In this document: in pieces, positions 1-10,200 of the stretch
Layout of the letters: each line of letters opens with the position of its first letter
How positions within the stretch are numbered: position 1 is the first letter of the stretch
Assembly (NCBI GenBank): GCA_013298775.1
Contig: JAAFIV010000025.1
Location: 1-64,000, forward strand
DNA length: 64,000 nt
From: Ignavibacteria bacterium
GTDB taxonomy: Bacteria > Bacteroidota > Ignavibacteria > Kapaibacteriales > UBA4661
Direction of reading: 5' to 3'
Made by a program: the position numbers and the translations under genes
The notes under the pieces: model-generated
What the model saw: only the letters and a program-made list of their open reading frames with translations
Told to the model about the DNA's origin: nothing
Database searches by the model: none

Positions 1-108
1 TCGACCTTATTCTTTGCAGGGAGTGTCAATACGTATTTTCGAGAGAATAACATTTCTCCCGAACAGCAAAAACAAATGTTTGAGTTCGCAAATGCCTATA
101 AACCGTGA
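1..108 (+). CDS. C-terminal end of an unidentified protein (partial, runs off left edge)
   Basis: Frame 1 is open from the first base to a TGA at 106-108. It gives 35 residues ending in ...QQKQMFEFANAYKP, which look like ordinary soluble protein (an acidic and Gln-rich helix, then a short tail). The start lies outside the window and no family can be named. It may be the end of an upstream plus-strand gene. The alternative is a chance open frame, because 35 codons is short. Confidence 0.45.
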   Translation, partial: STLFFAGSVNTYFRENNISPEQQKQMFEFANAYKP

Positions 109-230
109 TTTCCGTAGTTTTCAGATTCTTTGGCGAATATCATCGTATGACGCAATAATCCGAGAAGTCTGGCAATAAAATTTTAGCTAAAAATCAAACG
201 CAGTATTGGGTTGAAAAGGCAAAAAAATAT

Positions 231-310
231 TAGTGGCACAGACATTCTTGTCTGTGTTTTTTGTCTGCCCCCCGCACTAATACTCACAGACAAGAATGTC
301 TGTGCCACTA
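231..310 (+). repeat. Family A twin-hairpin palindrome, copy 1
   Basis: Two 26-bp arms (231-256 and 285-310) are perfect reverse complements around a 28-bp spacer. Each arm is also a hairpin: CACAGACA, loop TTCT, TGTCTGTG. Flanks on both sides (about 180-230 and 311-352) resemble those of the copies at 5789 and 31027, so the core sits in a longer element of about 170 bp whose imperfect ends read TTTAGCTA(A/G)AAA. Confidence 0.9.
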
Positions 311-1068
311 ATGGGTTGAGGATTCTTTCTAGCTAAAGTCATTGAGTACGAGAAGTCCGATGCAATCGGACGTTGATGTGTTCAAAGACATTTCATTGTC
401 TAACGCTTACAAGCACGTATTTATGCGCTTATCAAGGAAATTTTCAAAAGAAAAGGAATGTGTATCGCGCAAAGAACGATACCAAAAAATATGACAAAGC
501 AGCGAGAGAGTGTATATCTCAAGTGTCTATCTCAAAGAATCAGTCGCAAAAAGTCTAAAGAAAGAAATTCAATGAAAACAGAGGAAACACGCGAACACAA
601 CGGGAAACACAAAATGTATTTCACAGTGACGAAGAACGAGCAATGAAGCTCCATTCAGCGTTGAAAGGGATTCTGCATGAGAAAAAAGCGAGAATACAAC
701 GAAGGGAGTGTAAAAACGTTTTCACGGTGTGGGGCGTGTCTGCGAGCGCAATGCTACAAGCGGAGTGCTACAAGCAGAATGCTTGGCGGTGCCGACAAAA
801 TGCGCTTCAAAAACCAAGGGCGAGAATAAGCCGCTTGAAGGAAAGTTGGTATGTCAATCCGAAGAAGAACTCACGGCGCAAATATAGTGTTTTTTTTGTG
901 ATGTGCAAAGATTACACATAATTTTTTTACTCATCAAGGTTTTCGCAGAAGAGCGTTTTTGGGAGCAGATAAGAGTGCTACTCTACCAAAGCATGATGAT
1001 AACTGGGCTGCATGGGTAGTGCAGACACTCATACCTGCGCCAACATCTACAATCTAACGTGCGCGAAA
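311..1068. other. Gene-poor intergenic stretch
   Basis: After the family A flank (to about 352) I see no convincing gene up to the M24 peptidase stop. The short open frames here are rich in Lys, Arg and Cys, lack ribosome sites and resemble no family. The A-rich 450-700 stretch could be decayed coding sequence. No tRNA-like fold or terminator stands out. Confidence 0.5.
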
Positions 1069-2535
1069 TTACTTTCTCGCACGAGATTTCATCAGCTTTT
1101 CCAGCGCATCGCGTTTGCGTGGTAAAGCGGCGGAGAGATTCACAGGGTCGCCGTTGGTAACCAAAATATCATCTTCAATGCGAATACCGATATTCCACCA
1201 CTTTTTATCGCACGGGCTATTTTCGGGAATGTACACGCCTGGCTCGCACGTCAGCACCATATTCGGCTGAAACTGCCCGTACACGCCCGCGTCGTGAACA
1301 TCCAGCCCGATGTAATGCACCGAACCATGCGGGAAATACAATTTGTAATCGTCGGGCTGAGTAATGATGCCGAGTTTGAGGAGTCCGGCGCGAATAATTT
1401 CTACGGCGCGACTGTGCGGTTTGCGCCAATCCACGCCCGCACGATATTCGCTGATAGCGGCTTCCTGTGCGGCATAGACGATATCATATACAGCGGCTTG
1501 TTCGGGTGAAAATGTGCCAGAGATAGGAATGGTGCGGGTTATGTCGGCGGTATAATTGTGGTATTCCGCGCCGCAATCCATGAGCAATACCTCACCAGAA
1601 CGCATCTGACGGCGGCTTGCAGTGTAATGTAGCACACAGGAATTTGGTCCCGCACCGACAATCGAAGCATAGCCAACATCTTCCGCGCCGCGCCGCTTAA
1701 AACCTGCTTCCATTGCCGCTTCTATTTCGTATTCAAACATATCGGGGCGTGTCGCGAGAATTGCCTCTCTATGTGCTGCAATAGTGATATTTACTGACTT
1801 CTTGAGCAATTCTACTTCGTGAGAATCTTTGATTTTTCGCAATTCCCCCAGTAAACGCTGGTGCGAGCGCAATGTTACGTTTGGATGTTGCTTTTTCAAA
1901 TTTCGCACGAGCGATTCCTGCATGTCAAGCGAATCACTTAGAAATGGCTCTACGACAAGAGTTGTGGGCAGCTCAGTAATAAAAGCGGTATCGTGTGCGG
2001 CGGCAAGTTCCGCTAGAATGCCGCGCAAATGCTTGTTCTCAATCGCCATAATGCCGTACAGCTCTTGTGCGCGGCGTGCGCCTGTAATTGCGCCATTCCA
2101 GAGCTGCTCCCGCACGTCGTCGGCTTGCACAAAGAGCAGAGCCATGTGCTTCCGCCGCGAGGAATCAAGCGAGTCGGGCAGGACAATACCGCGTGGAGCA
2201 AGGATTAACGCGCTTCCTGCTTCGGAAAAGCCCGTCGTGTAGAACAAATCACTGTTTTGGCGGTATTCGTAATTCACATCATTTTGCCGATTTCGCTCAT
2301 CTGCTGCAAAAAACACACAAAATGATTTCTCCGACAATGTAGCAAGAATGCGCTCTCGGCGTTCTTTGTAGCGCGAAAGCGGCGCGTCATCGGCATTGCG
2401 ACCAACGAGCCAGTACCGCGCATCGGGCGGCTGCGCAAGTGCGGAATTACTCACCGAAACAAGGATAAGGACAAGCGCAACAACAAAAGCGAAAGAATAT
2501 CCTAGGAAGCGAGATTTTAAGAGAGATAGCAGCAT
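1069..2535 (-). CDS. Secreted M24-family Xaa-Pro aminopeptidase (PepP-like)
   Basis: A metallo-aminopeptidase that removes an N-terminal residue preceding proline. Residues 1-34 form a signal peptide (hydrophobic FAFVVALVLILVSV, cleavage near SALA-Q), so the enzyme is probably periplasmic or exported, unlike cytosolic PepP. An AMP_N-type domain occupies about 40-190 and the pita-bread catalytic domain about 235-470. The five expected metal ligands are visible: D320 (LLMDCGAE), D331 (TADITRT), H403 (FPHGSVH), E431 (CEPGVY) and E454 (IRIEDD). The 488-aa length fits PepP plus a leader. It is followed on the same strand by no close gene. The family is secure; true substrates are unknown. Confidence 0.93.
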   Translation of the reverse strand: MLLSLLKSRFLGYSFAFVVALVLILVSVSNSALAQPPDARYWLVGRNADDAPLSRYKERRERILATLSEKSFCVFFAADERNRQNDVNYEYRQNSDLFYTTGFSEAGSALILAPRGIVLPDSLDSSRRKHMALLFVQADDVREQLWNGAITGARRAQELYGIMAIENKHLRGILAELAAAHDTAFITELPTTLVVEPFLSDSLDMQESLVRNLKKQHPNVTLRSHQRLLGELRKIKDSHEVELLKKSVNITIAAHREAILATRPDMFEYEIEAAMEAGFKRRGAEDVGYASIVGAGPNSCVLHYTASRRQMRSGEVLLMDCGAEYHNYTADITRTIPISGTFSPEQAAVYDIVYAAQEAAISEYRAGVDWRKPHSRAVEIIRAGLLKLGIITQPDDYKLYFPHGSVHYIGLDVHDAGVYGQFQPNMVLTCEPGVYIPENSPCDKKWWNIGIRIEDDILVTNGDPVNLSAALPRKRDALEKLMKSRARK

Positions 2536-2603
2536 ATGTATCGGAAAAATGAAATGGTATGGGGAATGGTATTGAGAGTCGTGCTATACACCAAGCGTGT
2601 GAT

Positions 2604-4916
2604 TTACTTCTGCGCCACACGCTGTTGAAATTGAGCTAACATTTGCCGACCAAGAGCATTTGCTGGATTCAACACCAATGCTTGCTGCGCGGCTTGTATG
2701 GCTTCTTGAAAATTATGTTGCCGTGAGCGCACAAGCGCGATATTTAGCCATGCAATATCCTGTATCGCACCAAAGGAGAGAGCTTCCTTGTACGCCACCA
2801 ATGCAGTATCCAAGCGGTTCTCAGCTAATGCCGTATTGCCGCGCTCAATTGCTTCTTGTGCCGAACACAGCGCAAAACGGCGTGCGAAGGCAGTATCAGC
2901 GGGATTCAGCGAACAGGCTTGTTTGAAATAGGGCAATGCCGCTTGATACCGTCCTTGCTGCGCCAGCACTGCACCCATGTTCGCATTGCTGAGAGCAGCG
3001 TTGATGCCGCTTTGAAGTGTTGCTTGATAGAATGCAAAAGCACGATTGTACAATTCCCGTGCTTCGGGGTTGTTTCCCGTAGCCGCCAAACGCATCGCTG
3101 CTCGTAGGGAAAGATTTCCCTGCAACATCGTGTAATCATGCGCAATCAACGTGTTTTCGTGTGCCGCAGTATTGCTGGGTTTTGAGGCATTTAATCGAAG
3201 CGCACGTTCATAGTATTGGCGGGCAGAATCGGCGTTGGGCGTATCTTTTTCGGGGAAAAATCGCTCAAAACCGAGTGCAAGAGAATACGCGCCGCGAGCG
3301 TACTCTGGTGCTAAAGAAACAAGTGCTGACGCGCTTTGGTACATGTCGTGCGCATGAAGGCTCCGCTCGGCGGAATCTTTCGCTTGGTTGAAGGCGAGCG
3401 ATGCTTCAAGTGAAAATGCTGCATGAGCCTTGATACTACGCGGGGTGTCGCGCACAGCGGCTTTACTCAATGTGTAGGGTGTGTTCCAATCGGGAATGCG
3501 TTGTCGTGTGCGCAGCGTCCAAGCAAGTGCGATGCAGCAGAGTATTACCAGAAAAGCCCGTTCCCATGCGGTTTCTGGGAGATTTGCCCCAAAGCCTGAT
3601 TCTCTCTTGCTTCCAGCACGCGGAGATTTCTGCATCATTTCCCGAAACCGCTCCAAAAACCAGATGCAGCCCACCACCAACGCCAAACACCACGCCGCAG
3701 ACGGCAAAAACATAAAACGGTCTGCCATTGCCGCACCAGAGTACAAAAATATATTCGATGCAATGCTCATCGTTGCTGCCATCCAGAGCAATCCCAGCGC
3801 ACTCACGGCAGCACTTGGCTCTTTGGAGCGAATATACCATACGCCGTGTGCCAACAACGCGAGCAGAAAAACAAGTGCTAGTGCGGGTTTCCAGCCCCAA
3901 TCGGTTGGTTCAATGACGCGAAAGCCATAGTCGAACGACATCGTGCGCGGAAACGTGAGCTTGAGAACATATTCTGCTAGCACAAGGAATTTCGTTGGCA
4001 AAAGCTGATATGGTGCGGCATTCGCGTAGGGATTATTCATAATATCAGCAAAGTTTGCATCGGCAATCTCCCACGAAGCAAGGTGTAAACTCAGCGCGAG
4101 CCACATTACCGCAACACCGCACATTCCCAACGCAGTCGTCCAAACGCTGCGCAATTCCGTGTGATTCTCTTGCCGAGCAAGTAACCACGCGGCAAGTGAA
4201 AAAATGGGCAACATAGTAATTGCATGCTCTTTCGACAACAATCCGAGAAAAAAGCTACCGCATGCAAGAACAAGCATCGTGAAATTTTTTGACGAAATGC
4301 CACGCAATACAAGGAATAATGCGCCCACCGAGAAAAAGAAGGCAAAAAGTTCATCGCGACTTTTAATGTTGCACACGACTTCTGTATGAAGCGGATGCAC
4401 AGCAAAAAGCAATCCCACAAAAAACGGCAACAGTGCGTGAATACTCGCTCCAAGCTGCACAGCAACACCAAACACGACCAGCACACACGCTGCATACACA
4501 AGCGTATTCACGCCATGCCGCACCACTGCGTTGTTTCCAGCACATTGATATTCCACCGCAAAACTGATAAGCGAGAGCGGACGATACGCTGTACGGTGCT
4601 TCCCGTCGTGTGTTTGTGGTGGTTGCCCATTTTCTTGTGCGGTTTGTGCAGTTCCCGTAAAACTACTCGCGTTTGTGCAGAGCGCGGGAATACCCGCAAA
4701 ACCCTGTGTAATTGCGGGATTGCGGACAATGAGTTCCCCATCGTCTAGCACATAATCAAAACGAAGTGTTTGCGCATACAGAAGCACGGAACACAGCGCG
4801 AGGACAAGTGCTTGAAGTCGCGTATTGCTCGTGAATTTCTGAAAGAATGTTGTTGCTGATGTTGGTACAGCAGAATTGCCGAGAGGCAAGATTTTACGCG
4901 CTTTAGAAGAATCCAT
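2604..4916 (-). CDS. GT-C-type membrane glycosyltransferase-like protein with C-terminal TPRs (TMTC/DUF1736-like)
   Basis: 770 residues. The first ~450 hold about 10-12 hydrophobic segments. An early FDYVLDDGELIVRNP loop follows the first membrane segment, the acidic DD-loop layout of GT-C transferases and eukaryotic TMTC O-mannosyltransferases. The C-terminal third carries TPRs (for example NANMGAVLAQQGRYQAALPY, then AWLNIALVRSRQHNFQEAIQ). By family knowledge it would move a sugar from a polyprenyl-phosphate donor to proteins or glycans outside the inner membrane, with TPRs binding the acceptor. That role is inference; bacterial members are mostly uncharacterised. It sits 69 bp upstream of the M24 peptidase stop region on the same strand, with no overlap suggesting coupling. 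Confidence 0.8.
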   Translation of the reverse strand: MDSSKARKILPLGNSAVPTSATTFFQKFTSNTRLQALVLALCSVLLYAQTLRFDYVLDDGELIVRNPAITQGFAGIPALCTNASSFTGTAQTAQENGQPPQTHDGKHRTAYRPLSLISFAVEYQCAGNNAVVRHGVNTLVYAACVLVVFGVAVQLGASIHALLPFFVGLLFAVHPLHTEVVCNIKSRDELFAFFFSVGALFLVLRGISSKNFTMLVLACGSFFLGLLSKEHAITMLPIFSLAAWLLARQENHTELRSVWTTALGMCGVAVMWLALSLHLASWEIADANFADIMNNPYANAAPYQLLPTKFLVLAEYVLKLTFPRTMSFDYGFRVIEPTDWGWKPALALVFLLALLAHGVWYIRSKEPSAAVSALGLLWMAATMSIASNIFLYSGAAMADRFMFLPSAAWCLALVVGCIWFLERFREMMQKSPRAGSKRESGFGANLPETAWERAFLVILCCIALAWTLRTRQRIPDWNTPYTLSKAAVRDTPRSIKAHAAFSLEASLAFNQAKDSAERSLHAHDMYQSASALVSLAPEYARGAYSLALGFERFFPEKDTPNADSARQYYERALRLNASKPSNTAAHENTLIAHDYTMLQGNLSLRAAMRLAATGNNPEARELYNRAFAFYQATLQSGINAALSNANMGAVLAQQGRYQAALPYFKQACSLNPADTAFARRFALCSAQEAIERGNTALAENRLDTALVAYKEALSFGAIQDIAWLNIALVRSRQHNFQEAIQAAQQALVLNPANALGRQMLAQFQQRVAQK

Positions 4917-5044
4917 ACCTTGTGGGGAATGTGCTGTCTTCGCAATGGATGTAGCGGTTGAGAAAAGAATATATGCTAAGGACTGAAGTACATGCGTGGA
5001 GGCGAGATTTGGAGCGGTGTTTGGAGTTCGTACTGTATATTTCT

Positions 5045-5635
5045 TTAGCCTTCAATCGGCGTGAGCGAATGATTTTTCGCCCGTGATTCCGCCGCCATGC
5101 GCTCTTTGTAGGAAAGTACCTTTGATTGAAGTGCTTCATCGCTCGCGCCCAGAATTTGTACTGCCAGCAAACCCGCATTCTTGCCCGCGCCAATGGCAAC
5201 TGTCGCAACAGGAACGCCGCCCGGCATCTGCACAATCGAAAGGAGCGAATCCACACCCGCAAGCGTTTTCGTGAGAATGGGAACGCCAATAACAGGCAAG
5301 GGCGAATACGCCGCCACCATTCCTGGCAAATGCGCTGCGCCGCCCGCGCCCGCAACAATCACCCGAATCCCGCGTGAATGCGCACTTGTGGCGTAGTCTG
5401 CCATGTCCGCAGGAGTGCGGTGTGCTGAAATGACGCGCATTTCGTAGGGAACACCAAAATCGCGGCAAACCTGCGCCGCTTCTTGCATTGTAGGCAAATC
5501 GGAATCGCTTCCCATGATAATTCCAACAAGTGGCGAGGGTAATTCTTCGGAATTGCGCTCTACAAGCGGCTCTGCAACTTGTATTGCCAGCGAAAGCGGA
5601 ACGGGTTTATTCATACGGTCTTCAAAATTTTTCAT
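5045..5635 (-). CDS. purE: N5-carboxyaminoimidazole ribonucleotide mutase (PurE)
   Basis: Converts N5-CAIR to CAIR in purine synthesis, in the cytoplasm. Class I PurE motifs are intact: [13 protein letters not shown] (about 38-50), ISAHRTP with the active-site His (69-75), [14 protein letters not shown] (95-109) and the [29 protein letters not shown] core. There is a ~35-residue N-terminal extension before the conserved start, longer than usual for the ~160-aa family, so a later start is possible. No other pur gene is adjacent; purK would be expected elsewhere. Family C and A repeats abut its 5' end and may leave its promoter within or next to the repeat. Confidence 0.96.
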   Translation of the reverse strand: MKNFEDRMNKPVPLSLAIQVAEPLVERNSEELPSPLVGIIMGSDSDLPTMQEAAQVCRDFGVPYEMRVISAHRTPADMADYATSAHSRGIRVIVAGAGGAAHLPGMVAAYSPLPVIGVPILTKTLAGVDSLLSIVQMPGGVPVATVAIGAGKNAGLLAVQILGASDEALQSKVLSYKERMAAESRAKNHSLTPIEG

Positions 5636-5675
5636 AGAGTAATCTTGAAATCAATCTTTGTCAAGGCAATAAAGT

Positions 5676-6014
5676 TCGTGATTGGTCTGGTCGTGATTGA
5701 GGAACGCGGATTTGAAGATTCAGAGGAAATTGAGGATAAAAAATAAAAAATGCTCAATGATTTCAGTTGGAAAGAATCCTTACCTCATTAGTGGCACAGA
5801 CATTCTTGTCTGTGAGTTTTGGCGCAAGTTTCAGGTGGAAAACACAGACAAGAATGTCTGTGCCACTATTTGTTTTTTTTACCTTTTCAACCCAATACCA
5901 TACCTGATTTCCAGCTGAAATCATTTAGTACCAAACAAAAAGTAAAAAGTCCTCAAAATCCTTTCAGTCTGGGCTTCATCCGCGTTCCTTGACGAATGAC
6001 TGACCAGTTACGAT
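5676..6014. repeat. Family C inverted-repeat element carrying a nested family A element
   Basis: The left side (5676-5720, ...GGAACGCGGATTTGAAGA) pairs with the right side (about 5950-6014, ...CATCCGCGTTCCTTGACG then GACCAGTTACGA). The same two halves occur at 18071-18248 and 45731-45885, where they are 155-178 bp apart. Here they are 339 bp apart because a family A element lies between them, so A inserted into C. Confidence 0.75.
5789..5868 (-). repeat. Family A twin-hairpin palindrome, copy 2
   Basis: 80 bp: arms 5789-5814 and 5843-5868, spacer 28 bp. The spacer matches the other copies in reverse complement, so this copy is inverted. The longer element extends to about 5755-5928, bounded by ATGATTTCAGTTGGAAA and its near reverse complement. 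Confidence 0.9.
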
Positions 6015-6022
6015 AAGTTCAA

Positions 6023-6343
6023 TCATTTTTTCTGCGGTTGCTCTTTTTTCTGCTCTTGTTCGCCAATACGCCGAGCCCGATTTCGTGCGCTATCCAGGAT
6101 TTGACGCAAGCGTTCTGGCTTATTTGCTAATTCCTGAAAACGCTGACGAAAAGAAAGTTCGGTAAATCCGTGCTGCTTCAATACCTCTGCAACCCGCTTA
6201 TTTGCTTGCGTACTATCGGGAAATTGTTCCCGCGCAATAATTACTTCCGTGTAGGTTTGCGTAAAAAGTTCATCGTCATTTGTCCAACGCGAACATGACG
6301 CAAGAGCGCACCACAACACGATTCCAAGCAATATATTTCGCAT
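6023..6343 (-). CDS. Small lipoprotein, DUF4296-like
   Basis: About 106 residues from the ATG at 6343, chosen because AAGGAA precedes it by a few bases. An upstream in-frame ATG at 6370 would take in sequence next to a family D repeat scrap (6367-6403). The N-terminus MRNILLGIVLWCALASCS is a lipoprotein signal with lipobox LASC, so it is likely anchored in the inner or outer membrane. The rest is helical and charged, ending in a Lys/Gln/Glu-rich tail (EQEQKKEQPQKK). The spacing of hydrophobic helices resembles small DUF4296 lipoproteins of Bacteroidota, a tentative match. It lies 68 bp downstream of cmk on the same strand, so co-transcription is possible. Function unknown. Confidence 0.7.
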   Translation of the reverse strand: MRNILLGIVLWCALASCSRWTNDDELFTQTYTEVIIAREQFPDSTQANKRVAEVLKQHGFTELSFRQRFQELANKPERLRQILDSARNRARRIGEQEQKKEQPQKK

Positions 6344-6411
6344 TTTTTCCTTGTTTCGATACTGCCCCATCGGGCGGCTTCTTCGCCGTCTGGTGGGTTC
6401 TTTGGTGAAAA

Positions 6412-7104
6412 TTATCCTTTTGTTCGTTCTTCGGCAAAAGCCAGTATTTGCGATACTTGCTCATCAATCGAAAGCGAAGACGTATCAATTTCAATCGCAT
6501 CGGTAGCTTTGGTAAGCGGACTGATTTCGCGCTCAGAATCTTGGCGGTCGCGCTCACGGAGCTGGGCGCACATTTCATCAAGCGTGATATTTGCTGCGCT
6601 CGCGCCAAGTTCTGCCAAACGCCGCCGCGCCCGCTCCTCTAGCGAAGCAACAAGGAAAATTTTCAGTTCTGCCTGCGGAAAAACGACCGTGCCAATATCG
6701 CGCCCGTCCATGACCACACCGCCCGCATTGCCGAGTTCGCGCTGGCACTCGACCATTGCAGAGCGCACCACGCCAAGTGCGCTGACGCTGCTTACGGTTT
6801 CGGTTACTTCGCGCGAGCGTATTTCCGTACTGACATCTTCACCATTCAGCAAGGTGCGTTGCCCTTCCGCGCTTGGTAAAAGCTCAATCCGCGAGGTTTG
6901 AACAATTGTTTGCAGAGCGTCGTTGTGAATCGCCGCGCCCGCTCGCAAGGCTGCAAGCGTGATGGCGCGGTACATTGCGCCTGTATCAATGTACACGTAG
7001 CCGAGCGTGTGTGCTATTTTGCGGGCAGTGGTGCTTTTTCCCGAACCCGCCGGACCATCCAGCGCAATGATGATGCGCCGTTCAGAAGAGTGTGGCAATG
7101 GCAT
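6412..7104 (-). CDS. cmk: Cytidylate kinase
   Basis: Phosphorylates CMP and dCMP to the diphosphates with ATP, in the cytoplasm. The P-loop is DGPAGSGKST (16-25). It is followed by the CMP-binding YIDTGAMYRA region, the VVMDGRDIGTVVFP motif (about 130-143) and the lid RARRRLAEL. The 230-aa length is standard. It is divergent from the S8 peptidase gene across 166 bp that must hold both promoters, and 68 bp upstream of the small lipoprotein gene on the same strand. Confidence 0.96.
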   Translation of the reverse strand: MPLPHSSERRIIIALDGPAGSGKSTTARKIAHTLGYVYIDTGAMYRAITLAALRAGAAIHNDALQTIVQTSRIELLPSAEGQRTLLNGEDVSTEIRSREVTETVSSVSALGVVRSAMVECQRELGNAGGVVMDGRDIGTVVFPQAELKIFLVASLEERARRRLAELGASAANITLDEMCAQLRERDRQDSEREISPLTKATDAIEIDTSSLSIDEQVSQILAFAEERTKG

Positions 7105-7270
7105 TAGTGTTTACGTTGTTTTCACAGTGTCAGTTTTGGTCAATTATTCCAGCAAACAAGCCGCTAAGTTACAAGAATTTTCAGAATTGCGCCGTAAAAT
7201 TTTGAGCATGGTTTTTGCATTATATGTTCCGTTATTGCAGTAAAACATTATCAAAACTTCCCTTTATCGC

Positions 7271-10200
7271 ATGAAATCTCGCTTTTGCGGCACTCGCACT
7301 TGCATTCATCTTTTCGCGCTTGGCTGTCTCATTTTAGAATGTGCTTTCGGTCTCAGTCTCGGAATGATACGACCAATTTCAGTGAATGCTTTTCCTCGTC
7401 GAAATGTTGCAAATACAAGTAATGATGCTGCATTGAAGCAATCAAATGAGCAAACAATCTATGTGAAAATGCGTCCGCACATTCACTCGGAAAGACTGGC
7501 ACGGAAATGGCTTCAATCCTTTCTGCACAGCGTTTCTGCGCAATCGTTCTTTGAAAATAACAGAATCATGCTTTGTAAACGGCAACATTTCTTCAATAGT
7601 GGCACAGACATTCTTGTCTGTGAGCGTTGGCGCGGACTGCTGGCAAAAACACAGACAAGAATGTCTGTGCCACTGAAGCCTGATTTTACAGGGCTTTCAG
7701 AACCTCTTTCATCTGTCAAATGTACACTTACAGAGAATATCCACACCTTTCAGCTTGGAAACGCCGTCATTGCTCGGCTTCAGCTTCCACAGAATGTTTC
7801 TACACAAAAAGTATGTGATTTGTTGGAAAAACAGTCCGAGCGTGTTGAATACGCTGAAAGCGCACAAACACTTGCTCCACGACAAATACAAACGCCAACG
7901 CACGTAACCGACCCGCTTGCTGCGCAGCAATACCATTTAGACCGAATTCAAATCCGCGAAGCCTGGACAGCCGCATGGAATCAGGCTTCTGGCTCATCTG
8001 CTCGGCAGCCCGATAGCAGCATGGTGATTGCCGTCGTGGATACAGGCGTGGATTGGGAGCATGAAGATTTAGCAGCAAATGTTTGGACAAATCCTGCCGA
8101 AAGCGGCATGGATGCAAGCGGGCGAGACAAGCGTTTCAACGGCATTGACGACGACCGCAATGGTAAAATTGACGACTGGCATGGCTGGGATTTTGTTGGC
8201 AGCATTTCCGAAGATGAGCGCGAAGCGGGCTTATTTCGTGAAGATAATGACCCCAAACCGCGCATAAATACTGCGCTTGACCCAGCAGAGCAGTTACAAC
8301 ACGGCACACACGTCGCGTCCACACTCGCCGCGCTGATGAATAACGGCAAAGGCGGCGTAGGAATTGCGCCACGATGCCGCATTCTGCCGATAAAATGCTC
8401 AACCGACGGCTCGCGTGTCGGCGGGATTTCTCGTCCCTACGAAGCGGTGTTGTATGCGGCGCAAATGGGCGCGAAAATTATTGTGTGCAGCTTCGGCGGC
8501 GGCGTATTTAGTCGCTTCGAGCAGGATGTCATCCGCACTGCCAACAGCATGGGCGCACTTGTCGTTGCCGCCGCAGGAAACGATGCCCAAGTGAGCGACA
8601 ATGCGGACTTTCCCGCTTCCTACGATAAAGTATTATGCGTTGGTGCGAGCTTGCAGAACGACATTGCCGCCTCGTATAGCAATTACGGCTTGAAAGTTCA
8701 TGTGTTTGCACCTGGCGACCGCATCACGAGCGCGATTATCGGCAACAAATACAGCAACGAATGGTCGGGAACATCAATGGCAGTGCCGATTGTAGCGGGT
8801 GTGGCAGCACTGGTGCGCCTTCAAAACCCCGCGTGGTCGCCCGAAGCGGTGATTCAGCAAATTCGCGCAAGCTCGGACAATGTTCTCACAAACCAACGAA
8901 CCACGCGACCTCTCGGCTATTTCGGCAGAATAAACGCGCTCAAAGCACTCACCACGCGCCCTCCAGGACTAACCGTCGCAGAAACAAGCATCAGTGCGGC
9001 GGGTGGCGTGATGAACGATGCCGTGCCAACGCAGGTAAGGATTCGCTGTCGCAATCTCCTCCAAGTCGCACAGAATGTACGCTTGTTACTCGTTTCGCTG
9101 GACAATCGCGCAAGTATTGTTGGTGAAATGCAAACGCTCGGAAACATTGCAAATAATGACGAAAAAACAGCGCAATTCACGATTCAACTTGAACCAAGCG
9201 CGTTTCAAGGTGCAGCGCAAACGACGCAAAACGGCACGGTTGCTCGCACAGCCGAGTTTGCACTTGTGATGTTCGCGGACAATCAAATTGGCAATGAGAA
9301 TTATTCAAATTACGAGCGCATCTCCATTCCGTATTCGCTTCGCCCGCAGAATGGCGCACAAATACTGGCTTCTACGCAAATAAACTTTGGAACAGCCGAT
9401 GTTGTAAACAGCACACTTAGTTCTTTGCCAAGTTCTTTGCCAACATTTACCAAAACAGCAAATCTCACCCTGAGAAATTTCGGCACAGAAAGCTGTACGC
9501 TTCTTTCCATGCAGCTTTCGGGCGTGAATCCGTCAGATTTTTCAGCTCAAATGCCAGCTTCTACGCTCGCTGCGGGGGCTACGGTGCAAGTTCCCGTACA
9601 ATTCCGCTCTCAACAAGCATTGGCGGGACTGCGCACGGCGCGAATCACAACAGAAGTGCAATCAGCGCAGGCAGGAACGCAAGGAAATACGAGCTTTGGC
9701 AACACGAGCTTTGGCAATATTCAAGGCGGCTACGATTTTTCGAGAGAACGCGGACAATACCGCGAAATCACCGATGGAAACTCGCTTCGCGCCACGCCAA
9801 CTGCACCATTGGACGATATTCAAACGGATGTGAATCTCGGTTTCCCGTTCACAATAAATGGCATACGTTACGAGCGCGTAACAGTGAGTTCTAACGGCTT
9901 TTGCGCCTTCGCACCCGCATCAACGCTTGTTTCGCAAAGTACGCCCGTTTTTTCGCCACTAAGCACAAGTCTCCGCGCAAATGCGTATATTGCAGCATTC
10001 GCCCGCGACCTCGTTGCTGCTGCGCCGAATGCGAGTCTTAGCACGAAAACCGAAGGCACGGCACCGAATCGTGTCTGCATTCTGCAATGGCAAAATATGA
10101 ACGCCATGCAAATCCCGAAACGCTCTGCACGCGAGACAGATACTGCTCTTGCGGTTTCAATGCAACTCCGATTCTATGAAAATTCCAACGTGATTGAATG

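Noticed and set aside
373-921. Three overlapping short open frames upstream of the M24 peptidase
   Set aside because: Biased Lys/Arg/Cys composition, no ribosome sites, no family resemblance, and they overlap each other in different frames.
1217-2342. Plus- and minus-strand open frames inside the M24 peptidase gene
   Set aside because: Shadows of a strongly supported coding frame. The same applies to the many antisense frames inside cmk, pheT, the GT-C gene, the OmpA genes and hisB.
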